64,000 nt of DNA from Faecalicatena_A orotica (GTDB lineage: Bacteria; Bacillota; Clostridia; Lachnospirales; Lachnospiraceae). The notes beneath the pieces are model-generated. The model ran no database searches and was not told where the DNA came from. It saw only the letters and a list, made by a program, of their open reading frames with translations. Made by a program: the position numbers and the translations under genes. The stretch lies in the NCBI RefSeq assembly GCF_040545875.1, contig NZ_JBEPMR010000005.1; one strand, given 5' to 3'. Below are positions 50,339 through 59,687 of this stretch, piece by piece (the first letter of the stretch is position 1; every line of letters begins with the position of its first letter).

Positions 50339-53300
50339 TTATTCTTCTCCGTAAAGAGTAACGAGTTTCTTCAGGTAAGAATATCTTTCCATAGCTTCCT
50401 TCTCATTCTGTGCAAAGAGTTTCTCAGCTTTTTCCGGATTAGCTCTCTTCAGGGCATTGTAACGAACTTCTCCGTCAAGGAATGCCTGATATTCTTCCTG
50501 TTTTGGCTCTTTGCTGTCCAGTGTGAACTTAGCGCCTTCTGCTGCAGGATTGAATCTGAAGTTGTTCCAGTATCCGCACTCTACTGCTAACTGCTCTTCT
50601 GTCTGAGCTTTGCTCATACCCTTCTTGATTCCGTGGTTGATACATGGAGCGTAAGCGATGATGAGTGATGGTCCCGGATAAGCCTCTGCCTCTGCGATTG
50701 CTTTTACTGTCTGATTGAAATCAGCACCCATAGCAATCTGTGCTACGTATACATAACCGTAGCTCATTGCGATTCCGGCAAGGTCTTTCTTCTTTGTTTC
50801 TTTTCCGCCTGCTGCAAACTGTGCTGTTGCACCTGTCTTTGTAGCCTTAGAGGACTGTCCGCCTGTGTTGGAGTAAACTTCTGTATCGAATACCATGATG
50901 TTGATGTCTTTTCCGCTTGCTAATACGTGGTCAACACCGCCGAATCCGATATCATAAGCCCATCCGTCACCACCGAAGATCCACTGTGACTTCTTAGCAA
51001 GGAAATCTTTTCCTTTCAGTAATTCAGCCTTATCTGCTGAATCGCATCCGCAAGCTTCCAGAGCTGCTACCAGTTTATCTGTAGCTGTTCCGTTTGTTGC
51101 CCCGCTTCCAAATGTATCAAGGTATTCCTGAGCAGCAGCCTTTACATCAGCATTTTCTGCGTTCTCTGCAAGAACTTCTACTTTGCCTTTCAGTCTGTCT
51201 CTGATTGTGTTCTGGGCAAGCAGCATACCGTATCCGAACTCAGCATTATCTTCGAACAGAGAGTTGCACCATGCCGGTCCTTTGCCCTCTGGTGTTACTG
51301 TATATGGTGTAGACGGTGAAGAGTTACCCCAGATAGAGGAGCATCCTGTTGCATTTGCAATATACATTCTGTCACCGAATAACTGTGTGATTAATTTAGC
51401 ATAAGGTGTCTCGCCACATCCAGCACATGCTCCTGAGAATTCAAGCAGAGGCTGTTTGAACTGGCTTCCCTTTACTGTTGTCTCTTTGAACTTAGTAACA
51501 ACTTCTGGTTTTACAGGAATCTCTGTACCAAAGTCGAAGTATTCCTGAACACCTGCGTTTGCTTCCATGTTCTCCATAACGAGTGCTTTTTCACCCTTCT
51601 TGCCCGGGCATACGTTAGCACATGAACCACATCCTGTACAGTCATAAGCAGATACAGTGATTGCAAACTTCATTCCCGGCATACCTGTCATGTCGAGTGT
51701 TGCAAGTCCTTCCGGAGCCTTAGCCATGTCTTCTTCTGTCAGGGCAACCGGACGGATAACTGCATGTGGGCATACATATGCACAGCGGTTACACTGGATA
51801 CAGTTCTCTGGCTTCCACATCGGGATGTCAACTGCAATACCACGTTTCTCATATGCTGAAGAACCTGACGGTGTAGAACCATCTACATAATCCTTGAATG
51901 CTGATACCGGAAGTGAGTTACCTTCCTGAGCATTTACCTTAGCCTGGATATTCTTAACAAAGTCAACAACATCTTTCTTTCCGTTCTCATCAACGTGAGG
52001 TGTTGTCAGTCCCTGATCTGCTGCATCTTTCCAGTTCTCCGGTACAGCTACTTCTACAACCTGCTTAGCACCTGCATCGATTGCATCATAGTTCATCTGT
52101 ACAATCTTGTCACCTTTTCTTCCATAAGTAGCCTTAGCTGCTTTCTTCATCAGGTCGATCGCTTCTTCTTCCGGAATGATAGCTGCAAGTTTGAAGAATG
52201 CTGACTGAAGGACTGTATTGATACGTCCGCCAAGTCCGATTTCTTTACCAATCTTGATACCGTCGATTGTGTAGAATTTAATGTTGTGGCTGGCAATATA
52301 TGCTTTTACCTGTCCCGGTAAGTGCTTCTCCAGACCTTCCATGTCCCAAGGGCAGTTCAGAAGGAATGTTCCTCCGTCAACCAGTTCCTGAACCATGTTG
52401 TATTTGTCAATATAAGACGGATTGTGGCATGCTACAAAGTTAGCCTGCTTAATCAGGTATGTTGATTTGATCGGTTTCTTACCAAAACGTAAGTGAGACA
52501 TTGTAACACCGCCGGATTTCTTTGAATCATAGTCAAAGTAAGCCTGAGCGTACATATCTGTATTATCACCAATGATCTTGATGGAGTTCTTATTAGCTCC
52601 GACAGTACCGTCTGCTCCAAGTCCCCAGAACTTACAGTTGATTGTTCCTTCAGGAGTTGTAACAAGCGGAGCGCCTGCATCCAGAGACAGGTGTGTCACA
52701 TCATCTTCGATACCGATTGTGAATTTTGCTTTCTCTGTGTTATTAAATACAGCTACAATCTGAGCTGGTGTTGTATCTTTTGAACCTAATCCGTAACGTC
52801 CTGATAATACAGGTACAGCATCGAATTTTGATCCCTTGAGTGCTGCAACTACATCAAGGTATAATGGCTCTCCGAGTGCTCCCGGCTCTTTTGTTCTGTC
52901 AAGTACAGAAATTGTCTTAACAGTGTCAGGAATTGCATTGATCAGTGCTTCTGCACAGAATGGTCTGTACAGGCGAACCTTTACAACGCCGACTTTCTCG
53001 CCTGCTGCAAGCATGTAGTCGATTGTCTCTTCGATTGTATCGCATGCAGATCCCATAGCTACGATTACGCGCTCTGCATCTTCTGCTCCATAGTAGTTGA
53101 ACAGCTTATAGTCTGTTCCGATCTTTTCATTAACCTTGTCCATGTAATTCTGAACGATTCCCGGAAGAGCATCGTAATATGGGTTACATGCTTCTCTTGC
53201 CTGGAAGAAGATATCAGGGTTCTGAGCGGAACCTCTGTGGCATGGGTGGTTAGGATTCAGCGCGTGTGCACGGAATTCATCAATAGCGTCCATGTTTACT

Positions 53301-53881
53301 AAGTCTTTCAGATCTTCGTAATCCCATGTCTCAATCTTCTGGATCTCGTGAGATGTTCTGAATCCGTCGAAGAAGTTAATGAAAGGAATCTTTCCTTCGA
53401 GTGCTGCACAGTGAGCAACTGCTGTCAGGTCCATAACTTCCTGTACACTGGATTCACAGAGCATAGCAGCCCCTGTCTGGCGACAGGCATAAACGTCTGA
53501 GTGGTCACCGAAGATTGACAGTGCGTGGCTTGCGATGGCACGTGCTGAAACGTTGAATACTCCTGGTAATTGTTCACCTGCTACTTTATATAAGTTCGGA
53601 ATCATCAAAAGTAATCCCTGAGATGCTGTAAATGTAGTTGTCAAAGCTCCTGCTGCTAAAGAACCGTGCACAGCTCCGGCTGCACCTGCTTCAGACTGCA
53701 TCTCTGTTACCTGAACAGTTTGTCCGAAAATGTTCTCTCTGCCCTCGGTAGCCCATTCGTCGATATGTTCCGGCATAACTGATGATGGTGTAATCGGGTA
53801 AATTGCTGCAACTTCTGTATACGCATATGAAACGTGAGCTGCTGCCTGGTTACCATCCATGGTCTTCATTTTTCTTGCCAT
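50339..53881 (-). CDS. nifJ: Pyruvate:ferredoxin (flavodoxin) oxidoreductase
   Basis: A 1180-residue single-chain PFOR that oxidises pyruvate and CoA to acetyl-CoA, CO2 and reduced ferredoxin, the central pyruvate reaction of clostridial fermentation. Domains in order: pyrimidine-binding domain I (YAYTEVAAIYPITPSSVMPE), domain II, gamma domain, a two-cluster ferredoxin domain (CIQCNRCAYVCPHAV and CTGCGSCANVCPG near 690-750), and the thiamine diphosphate domain with GDGWAYDIGFGGVDHVLASG and YSNTGGQSSKAT near 985. All cluster cysteines expected are present. AAGGAGG precedes the ATG. Confidence 0.98.
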   Translation of the reverse strand: MARKMKTMDGNQAAAHVSYAYTEVAAIYPITPSSVMPEHIDEWATEGRENIFGQTVQVTEMQSEAGAAGAVHGSLAAGALTTTFTASQGLLLMIPNLYKVAGEQLPGVFNVSARAIASHALSIFGDHSDVYACRQTGAAMLCESSVQEVMDLTAVAHCAALEGKIPFINFFDGFRTSHEIQKIETWDYEDLKDLVNMDAIDEFRAHALNPNHPCHRGSAQNPDIFFQAREACNPYYDALPGIVQNYMDKVNEKIGTDYKLFNYYGAEDAERVIVAMGSACDTIEETIDYMLAAGEKVGVVKVRLYRPFCAEALINAIPDTVKTISVLDRTKEPGALGEPLYLDVVAALKGSKFDAVPVLSGRYGLGSKDTTPAQIVAVFNNTEKAKFTIGIEDDVTHLSLDAGAPLVTTPEGTINCKFWGLGADGTVGANKNSIKIIGDNTDMYAQAYFDYDSKKSGGVTMSHLRFGKKPIKSTYLIKQANFVACHNPSYIDKYNMVQELVDGGTFLLNCPWDMEGLEKHLPGQVKAYIASHNIKFYTIDGIKIGKEIGLGGRINTVLQSAFFKLAAIIPEEEAIDLMKKAAKATYGRKGDKIVQMNYDAIDAGAKQVVEVAVPENWKDAADQGLTTPHVDENGKKDVVDFVKNIQAKVNAQEGNSLPVSAFKDYVDGSTPSGSSAYEKRGIAVDIPMWKPENCIQCNRCAYVCPHAVIRPVALTEEDMAKAPEGLATLDMTGMPGMKFAITVSAYDCTGCGSCANVCPGKKGEKALVMENMEANAGVQEYFDFGTEIPVKPEVVTKFKETTVKGSQFKQPLLEFSGACAGCGETPYAKLITQLFGDRMYIANATGCSSIWGNSSPSTPYTVTPEGKGPAWCNSLFEDNAEFGYGMLLAQNTIRDRLKGKVEVLAENAENADVKAAAQEYLDTFGSGATNGTATDKLVAALEACGCDSADKAELLKGKDFLAKKSQWIFGGDGWAYDIGFGGVDHVLASGKDINIMVFDTEVYSNTGGQSSKATKTGATAQFAAGGKETKKKDLAGIAMSYGYVYVAQIAMGADFNQTVKAIAEAEAYPGPSLIIAYAPCINHGIKKGMSKAQTEEQLAVECGYWNNFRFNPAAEGAKFTLDSKEPKQEEYQAFLDGEVRYNALKRANPEKAEKLFAQNEKEAMERYSYLKKLVTLYGEE

Positions 53882-54325
53882 TTGTTGTTCCTCCTTAAAA
53901 TTACATTGTAAAAGTTTATTTTTTCACATGTGCTTTCATTATATCGCCAAAAAGTCCAAAAGTCTATAGAACCTGTCCCATTTTTTTGTTTATTTTCCCG
54001 TACAAGGGAACGCCATGCGTCATAGCCGCAGAGCAATATTGCGGCATAAATTTCGTCAAATTGCCTAATTGCCCTTTCCCTTATCTCGTGATATACTCTC
54101 GTCAGAAACTTCGAAAGGTATTCACCTTTCATTTTTCAATCGGCAGTTCGCCGGTTTACCCAATTAATCACTTATTAGAACCGCAGAAAACAACTCCGGG
54201 CACTACATATTGAAGGTATTCCTGTCTTTTACATATCTGTATTTCGTGATATGATAATAGTAAATCAGAAGAACTCCTTACATGTGTACCTTTCGTTTTC
54301 TGCACAGGAAAGGAGATTTCAATTT
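53882..54325. other. Intergenic region between PFOR and the Rpn nuclease gene
   Basis: It holds a TATAAT -10 for PFOR on the minus strand at 53938-53943 and the Rpn promoter at 54228-54255. The middle part (about 53995-54180) contains an 88-codon minus frame (54132-53866) that runs into the PFOR start and has no ribosome binding site. I judge this non-coding; it may be a remnant of a dispersed intergenic repeat. Confidence 0.4.
54228..54255 (+). promoter_or_regulatory. Candidate promoter of the Rpn nuclease gene
   Basis: TTTACA (54228-54233) and TATGAT (54250-54255) are 16 bases apart, about 70 bases upstream of the ATG at 54326. Confidence 0.5.
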
Positions 54326-55183
54326 ATGAGCAAAAACAACTTTATTATGTTACCCACTGTGGACTTTTGTTTCAAGGAACTGATGCAGAACCCCAAAGTC
54401 AGGAAGGGCTTCATTTCAGCTTTGCTGAACCTGCCCCCGGACGAAGTCGAAGATACGGTTCTTCTGCCCACGCTGCTACCGAGAGACTCGGCTGATGATA
54501 AGCTGGGAATCATGGATGTACGTGTACTGCTTAAGAACGGGACGCAGATGAATATGGAAATGCAGGTCAAATACTTTGAATACTGGGACGAACGCGCCAT
54601 GTTCTACCTCAGTAAGATGTTTGACAGTCAGATCCGCAAAGGCGAATCCTATGAAAACCTGCAGAAATGTATCCATGTAAGTATTTTAGATTTTATCCAT
54701 TTTCCGAACGACAAAGAGTGTTACCGCAGGATCCATTTCCGGGACGACAGCACCTATAATCTGTATTCCGATAAAATGGAGCTTCAGATACTGGAGTTGA
54801 AAAAGCTGCCCCCGGAAGTTAAGACCAGTGAGGATGTTCTTGCATGGATGAAGTTTTTCAGTGGTGAAAGCAGAGAGGAGTTTCAAACTATGGCTAAAAC
54901 AAACGAATATCTTGATGAAGCATACAATACACTGCTCCATTTGAGTGCCGATGAAAAGAAACGGCTGGAATATGAGGCCCGGGAAAAGGCATTGAAGGAT
55001 TATAATACCCAGATCAGCAGTGCTGAAAAAAGAGGACTGAAAGCTGGGCAAGAAGCCGGAATACGTATGGGGGTTCAGGAGGCCCGTCAGGTTTTCAAAC
55101 TATACATGCAGGGCAAATCTCAGGAAGAAATTGCTGACATCTGTAACATGAGTATAGATAAAGTGAATCAAATATTAGAATAA
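54326..55183 (+). CDS. Rpn-family recombination-promoting nuclease / PD-(D/E)XK putative transposase
   Basis: A 285-residue protein of the Rpn family (long annotated as transposase). The N-terminal nuclease domain starts MSKNNFIMLPTVDFCFKELM and shows an acidic LGIMDVRVLL strand followed by MNMEMQVKYF, matching the PD-(D/E)XK pattern with Asp and Glu-x-Gln. The C-terminal tail has KGLKAGQEAG-like helices (RGLKAGQEAGIRMGVQEARQ) and an HTH-like end (KSQEEIADICNMSIDKVNQI). AAGGAG precedes the ATG at 54326. Rpn proteins cut DNA and promote RecA-independent recombination; role here unknown. No terminal inverted repeats were seen. Confidence 0.82.
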   Translation: MSKNNFIMLPTVDFCFKELMQNPKVRKGFISALLNLPPDEVEDTVLLPTLLPRDSADDKLGIMDVRVLLKNGTQMNMEMQVKYFEYWDERAMFYLSKMFDSQIRKGESYENLQKCIHVSILDFIHFPNDKECYRRIHFRDDSTYNLYSDKMELQILELKKLPPEVKTSEDVLAWMKFFSGESREEFQTMAKTNEYLDEAYNTLLHLSADEKKRLEYEAREKALKDYNTQISSAEKRGLKAGQEAGIRMGVQEARQVFKLYMQGKSQEEIADICNMSIDKVNQILE

Positions 55184-55211
55184 CCTTGTATCATTCCGAA
55201 TGCAGACATAT

Positions 55212-55262
55212 AGAAAAACCACCCTAAAAAAACTTTAACCAGTATCAGGGTGGTTTTTCTAC
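55212..55262. terminator. Bidirectional intrinsic terminator (Rpn gene / lgt)
   Basis: Perfect 14-base arms AGAAAAACCACCCT (55212-55225) and its complement (55247-55260) enclose 21 bases. T-runs lie within both outer arms. A partial copy of the arm (GGGTGGTTTTTCCA) recurs about 30 bases further on. Confidence 0.88.
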
Positions 55263-55352
55263 TTTTTCCACAGGTCAAGCCACTTGTGGGTGGTTTTTCC
55301 ATCTATTTTCAGATCATAACAGTCTCCAGAAATGTATTCAATATTTGGGCTT

Positions 55353-56300
55353 CTACTTAAAGAGCCTGTCCTTTGCCTTTGGCCGTTTTTTTCCTTCAGG
55401 TTTGTCAGGCATTGGTTCATATTTTTTGCCGCTTTTTAAAAAGGGCATTCTTTTATGGTTCTTTCTGCAGTATAGCAGCATAGCCCCTGTTACGACTACG
55501 ATGGTACCGGCGAGAAGCTGTGATACCGGGAAGCCAAGTCCGGGGATCAGGAGCTGGTCCGTTCTCAGGCCTTCTATCCAGACTCTGCCGAGACCATATC
55601 CGAACAGGTAAATGAGAAACAGCTCACCCTCGTATTTTTTGTGTTTTCTATAGGCAAACAGAATGATCAGTATGGCACAGCACCAGAGAGACTCATAGAG
55701 AAATGTCGGGTGCACCTGAATGTAGCTGATGCCGTCAATTACCTGTATATGGCTGCGCATCGTTTCTGTCACATCCCCGCTTCTGACCGCATCCAGCGGC
55801 AGCTGCATGGCAAAGAGGTTGTCCGTGTATTCTCCGAAGGCTTCTCTGTTAAAGAAGTTTCCCCAGCGGCCAAGCATCTGGCCATTGACCAGAGCCATTG
55901 CTACTGTATCGAATATCTGGGGGGCACTCAGCCGTTTTATACGGGCATACACAAACACAGTGATGACTGCCGCTATAACTCCTCCATAAATTGCCAGACC
56001 GCCATGCCGGGTGTTGAAGATTTCAAGAAGATCGTCTTTGTACATATCCCAGGAAAATATGACAAAAAAGAGTCTGGCACCAACGATACCGCAGATCACG
56101 CCAATGATTCCCATATCCAGATAATTTTCCGGATTCTGTCTCGTTCTCTTAGCCTCCTGTGTGGCGATCAGGAAACCGATCAGAATCGCCGTGCCTATGA
56201 TAATCCCGTAATACGCGATCTCGAAACCGAATACGGTGATGGATTTTCCGACATGGTCCAGATGGATTCCCAGATGTGGAAAATTAATGTTATAGTGCAT
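55353..56300 (-). CDS. lgt: Prolipoprotein diacylglyceryl transferase
   Basis: Lgt transfers diacylglycerol from phosphatidylglycerol to the lipobox cysteine of prelipoproteins. The 315-residue membrane protein has about seven helices and the signature GRWGNFFNREAFGEYT near residue 138, with the essential Arg, Asn and Glu. Other conserved parts are GGLAIYGGVIAA and HPTFLYESLW. A Lys/Pro-rich cytoplasmic tail of about 40 residues makes it longer than usual. It would process the three binding lipoproteins in this window. Confidence 0.96.
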   Translation of the reverse strand: MHYNINFPHLGIHLDHVGKSITVFGFEIAYYGIIIGTAILIGFLIATQEAKRTRQNPENYLDMGIIGVICGIVGARLFFVIFSWDMYKDDLLEIFNTRHGGLAIYGGVIAAVITVFVYARIKRLSAPQIFDTVAMALVNGQMLGRWGNFFNREAFGEYTDNLFAMQLPLDAVRSGDVTETMRSHIQVIDGISYIQVHPTFLYESLWCCAILIILFAYRKHKKYEGELFLIYLFGYGLGRVWIEGLRTDQLLIPGLGFPVSQLLAGTIVVVTGAMLLYCRKNHKRMPFLKSGKKYEPMPDKPEGKKRPKAKDRLFK

Positions 56301-56346
56301 ATTTCATGCTCCCTTTCTATGCTGCTTGGAACTACAATTTTATTTT

Positions 56347-57444
56347 TTATACATTGAAGCGGAATAAGATGATATCCCCGTCCTGTACTACATAGTCTTT
56401 TCCTTCCAGTCTGACAAGACCTTTTTCCTTCGCTGCCGCATGTGTGCCGCATGCCATCAGGTCATCGTAGCTGACTACCTCGGCGCGGATGAATCCGCGT
56501 TCGAAGTCTGTATGGATCTTTCCGGCTGCCTGCGGTGCCTTGGTCCCCCTTGTGATCGTCCACGCGCGGACTTCCGGTTCGCCTGCTGTCAGATAGCTGA
56601 TCAGGCCCAGAAGATGATAACTTGCCTTTATCAGTTTTTCCAGTCCTGACTCTTCTAAACCTAAATCTTCCAAAAACATTTTCTTCTCTTCATCATCAAG
56701 TTCGGCAATCTCCTGCTCAATCTGTGCACATACGACGAATACCTCACAGTCCTCCTGTGCCGCATACTCGCGGACAGCCTGAACCCCTGCATTGGACGCA
56801 CCATCATCTGCCAGATCGTCTTCTGTCACGTTAGCCGCAAAGATAACCGGTTTTGCTGTCAGAAGATTATAACTGCCCAGCCATTCCTGCTCATCCTCAT
56901 CATCTGTCGTAAAACTCTTTGCCATTTTATTATCTTCCAAATGTGCCTTGATACGCTCCAGAAGCTCAAGCTCTTTTGCTGCCACCTTATCGTTTCTTGC
57001 AACCTTTGTCGTTTTTGCGATTCTTCTCTCCAGAATTTCCAGATCAGAAAAGACCAGCTCCAGATTAATCGTCTCAATATCACGTAAAGGATCGATATTC
57101 CCGTCCACGTGAACGATATTACTGTCTTCAAAGCATCTGACAACATGTACAATTGCATCTACCTCACGGATATTGGCCAAAAACTGGTTCCCCAGTCCTT
57201 CCCCTTTGGAAGCACCTTTTACGAGGCCCGCAATATCAACAAATTCAATGGCCGCCGGAACGATTTTCTTCGTATGATACATCTCTCCCAGAACATCCAG
57301 ACGCTTGTCCGGTACTGTTACCACCCCCACATTTGGGTCGATTGTGCAGAACGGGTAGTTCGCAGATTCTGCGCCTGCCTTCGTCAGTGAGTTAAACAGC
57401 GTGCTCTTTCCTACATTGGGTAAACCAACAATTCCTAATTTCAT
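56347..57444 (-). CDS. ychF: Redox-regulated ATPase/GTPase YchF (OLA1 family)
   Basis: A 365-residue Obg-family P-loop protein that prefers ATP and associates with ribosomes. It starts MKLGIVGLPNVGKSTLFNSL (G1), followed by DIAGLVKGASKGEGLGNQFL (G3) and FAANVTEDDL (the altered G4 that explains the ATP preference). The C-terminal TGS-like domain ends KDYVVQDGDIILFRFNV. Length is typical. Confidence 0.96.
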   Translation of the reverse strand: MKLGIVGLPNVGKSTLFNSLTKAGAESANYPFCTIDPNVGVVTVPDKRLDVLGEMYHTKKIVPAAIEFVDIAGLVKGASKGEGLGNQFLANIREVDAIVHVVRCFEDSNIVHVDGNIDPLRDIETINLELVFSDLEILERRIAKTTKVARNDKVAAKELELLERIKAHLEDNKMAKSFTTDDEDEQEWLGSYNLLTAKPVIFAANVTEDDLADDGASNAGVQAVREYAAQEDCEVFVVCAQIEQEIAELDDEEKKMFLEDLGLEESGLEKLIKASYHLLGLISYLTAGEPEVRAWTITRGTKAPQAAGKIHTDFERGFIRAEVVSYDDLMACGTHAAAKEKGLVRLEGKDYVVQDGDIILFRFNV

Positions 57445-57495
57445 AATTCTTTGTACTCCTTATATTTATAGTGCATTATTTGATTAGATTTAATT

Positions 57496-58149
57496 TCAGT
57501 CCCGCGTCTCCATGAGCACGACCACCCCGAACGGGAATGTAATCTCTACCTCGTCCCCCGCGATCTCATTGCTCACGCAGAGGCTGTCAAACGGCGTCAG
57601 TGCGTGGTGGTTAAGAGGGTATTTGGCGCCCTTCAGGCAGAAGTTCTCTACCGTGCCGTCCAGTGGGAAAACTGAAAAATATGGTCCGAACGCCTCTTCT
57701 TTTTTCAGTACAAAATCTCTGTCCAGAAGCCGGATCTGATTATGCCTGTCCACGATTCTGGCGTCTGCCCCCGCATCCAGGGCAATCTTCAGTGTCTGGA
57801 CATTCGCCCACGCATGGTCAAGCCTTGTGCCTGTCCCGCCGAGGATTAATATATTCTGCCGGCGCAGGTCAAGGCAGAGCCTGAGTGCAATCTCTGTATC
57901 AGAGGCATCTTTGATAGGGTTAAACTCCCGGACCGGCACTTTTGTCTCTTCTTTGTAGTACGTGATGATCTCTTCCGGTGCACTGTCAAAATCCCCGACA
58001 ATATAGTCCGGCAGTATTCCATGTTCATACAGGAAGCTAAGACCGCTGTCCACACCAATTATAAATTCTGTTTCTTCGTCTTTTAAGATATCAACTACAA
58101 AATCCTCTTCCAGAAGACCGCCGCTGACAATCACTGTTCGTTTACTCAT
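57496..58149 (-). CDS. thiN: Thiamine diphosphokinase
   Basis: ThiN converts thiamine to thiamine diphosphate, cofactor of the PFOR in this window. The 217-residue protein has GVDSGLSFLYEHGILPDYIV near residue 33, GDFDSAPEE, DASDTEIALRLCLD near 82 and GGTGTRLDHAWAN near 103. Its start overlaps the end of rpe by eight bases, a common order (rsgA-rpe-thiN) in Bacillota. Confidence 0.94.
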   Translation of the reverse strand: MSKRTVIVSGGLLEEDFVVDILKDEETEFIIGVDSGLSFLYEHGILPDYIVGDFDSAPEEIITYYKEETKVPVREFNPIKDASDTEIALRLCLDLRRQNILILGGTGTRLDHAWANVQTLKIALDAGADARIVDRHNQIRLLDRDFVLKKEEAFGPYFSVFPLDGTVENFCLKGAKYPLNHHALTPFDSLCVSNEIAGDEVEITFPFGVVVLMETRD

Positions 58150-58804
58150 TTTCTTTGAATATCTCCATAAATCCTTTTACATTTTCACCGATGTTCCCTT
58201 TGAATACCGCGGAGCCTGCCACGATCACATTGGCACCCGCATCCAGAACCTCCCTCACATTCGTCAGATAGATGCCGCCGTCTACCTCGATATCCGTATC
58301 CAGCCCCTTCTCATTCAGGAGTGCACGTAAAGCACGGATCTTATCCAGTGATTCCGGAATAAAAGCCTGTCCCCCGAATCCCGGCTCTACACTCATAATC
58401 AGGAACATTTCCGCCTGGTCAAGAATCGGCAGAAGCGCATCCACCGGAGTAGCCGGCTTCACAGACACACCTGCTTTCATACCGCATGCATGGATTTTAT
58501 CAAGCACAGCCTGAATATCCTCACACGCCTCCAGATGCACGGTTAAGATTTCCGCCCCTGCCTCTTTGAAGGCTTCTACATAGCGGATCGGGTCGGTCAC
58601 CATCAGATGGACATCCATCACCTGACTGCTCACCCCCTGAATGGATTGCAGAACCGGCATGCCGAAAGAAATGCTTGGCACAAACATGCCGTCCATGACA
58701 TCAAAATGCAGATACTCTGCCCCGTTGTCCGAAGTCGTGCGTATCTGATCCCCCAGTACCTTAAAATCTGCTGACAATATGGATGGTGCTAATATCTTCT
58801 TCAT
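58142..58804 (-). CDS. rpe: Ribulose-phosphate 3-epimerase
   Basis: Interconverts ribulose 5-phosphate and xylulose 5-phosphate. The 220-residue TIM barrel starts MKKILAPSILSADF and shows the metal and catalytic motifs EYLHFDVMDGMFVP near residue 30, VHLMVTDP, SVEPGFGGQAF near 138 and DIEVDGGIYLTNV near 170. The 18 codons upstream of 58804 only overlap rsgA. It overlaps thiN downstream. It could process pentose phosphates from the C-P lyase pathway. Confidence 0.96.
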   Translation of the reverse strand: MKKILAPSILSADFKVLGDQIRTTSDNGAEYLHFDVMDGMFVPSISFGMPVLQSIQGVSSQVMDVHLMVTDPIRYVEAFKEAGAEILTVHLEACEDIQAVLDKIHACGMKAGVSVKPATPVDALLPILDQAEMFLIMSVEPGFGGQAFIPESLDKIRALRALLNEKGLDTDIEVDGGIYLTNVREVLDAGANVIVAGSAVFKGNIGENVKGFMEIFKENE

Positions 58805-58805
58805 A

Positions 58806-59684
58806 CTAATACCTCTTCTTTTCCTGTAATTCCCGGTACATCTCCAGGTAATCCTCATAGCGGACAGGATGGATCTTCCCTTCTTCCAATGCTTCCTTTA
58901 CCGCACATCCCGGTTCATGGACATGGTCACATCCACTGAACCTGCATTTTCCCTCATAGGGTGCGAATTCCCTGAAGTAGTACTTCAGTTCGCTTTTATC
59001 AAAATCATTGACATACAGGGAACTGAAACCCGGTGTGTCCATGATATATGAATTTTCATCTATTGTAATCAGCTCGGAATGTCTGGTCGTATGCTTCCCT
59101 CTGGCTATTTTCCTGCTGATGCTGCCCGTCTCCATCTGCACCCCGCTCTGCAGCAGATTGATCAGAGAAGACTTCCCGACCCCGGACGGACCGGCGATAA
59201 CTGTCGTCTTACCGGAAAGCAGTTTCCCGACTTCCTCTATGTTTTCCTGATTCAGTGCACTCGTAAAGACTACCTGGTATCCGCAGGCGCGGTAGATTTC
59301 CTGAAGGGAGGCAAGCTCCGGCTTGCTTGCAATGTCCTTTTTGTTAAAACACAGGACAACCGGAATCTCTTTGCATTCCATCATAACCAGAAACCTGTCA
59401 AGAAGATTGAAATGCGGTTCCGGTTCAGTAACGGCAAATACAACCAGTGCCTGATCAATGTTCGCCACTGCAGGCCGGACCAGTTCATTCTTCCTTGGCA
59501 GGACCTCTGTGATATTCCCTGTTTTTTCTGACTCGTCGAGCACTTCAATCTCAACATTATCTCCTACGAGCGGTTTTATTTTCTCCTTGCGGAATACACC
59601 TTTTGCTTTACACTCATAAACACCGGATTCTACTACGTGAACGTAGTAGAATCCGGCAATTCCCTTTATTATCTTTCCCTGCAT
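58806..59684 (-). CDS. rsgA: Ribosome small subunit-dependent GTPase A
   Basis: RsgA is a circularly permuted GTPase that checks late 30S assembly. The 292-residue protein has an N-terminal OB fold, then G4 CFNKKDI near residue 113, G1 GPSGVGKSSL near 162 and G3 DTPGFSS near 207. The C-terminal zinc finger is CRFSGCDHVHEPGC. It lies between the PASTA kinase gene and rpe, a standard order. Confidence 0.96.
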   Translation of the reverse strand: MQGKIIKGIAGFYYVHVVESGVYECKAKGVFRKEKIKPLVGDNVEIEVLDESEKTGNITEVLPRKNELVRPAVANIDQALVVFAVTEPEPHFNLLDRFLVMMECKEIPVVLCFNKKDIASKPELASLQEIYRACGYQVVFTSALNQENIEEVGKLLSGKTTVIAGPSGVGKSSLINLLQSGVQMETGSISRKIARGKHTTRHSELITIDENSYIMDTPGFSSLYVNDFDKSELKYYFREFAPYEGKCRFSGCDHVHEPGCAVKEALEEGKIHPVRYEDYLEMYRELQEKKRY

Positions 59685-59687
59685 ATA

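Noticed and set aside
53866..54132. 88-codon minus-strand frame upstream of PFOR
   Set aside because: It runs over the PFOR promoter, ribosome binding site and start codon, has no ribosome binding site of its own and no recognised domain.
54326..55183. Complete insertion sequence
   Set aside because: No terminal inverted repeats or target duplication could be found around the Rpn gene; it has its own promoter and terminator.
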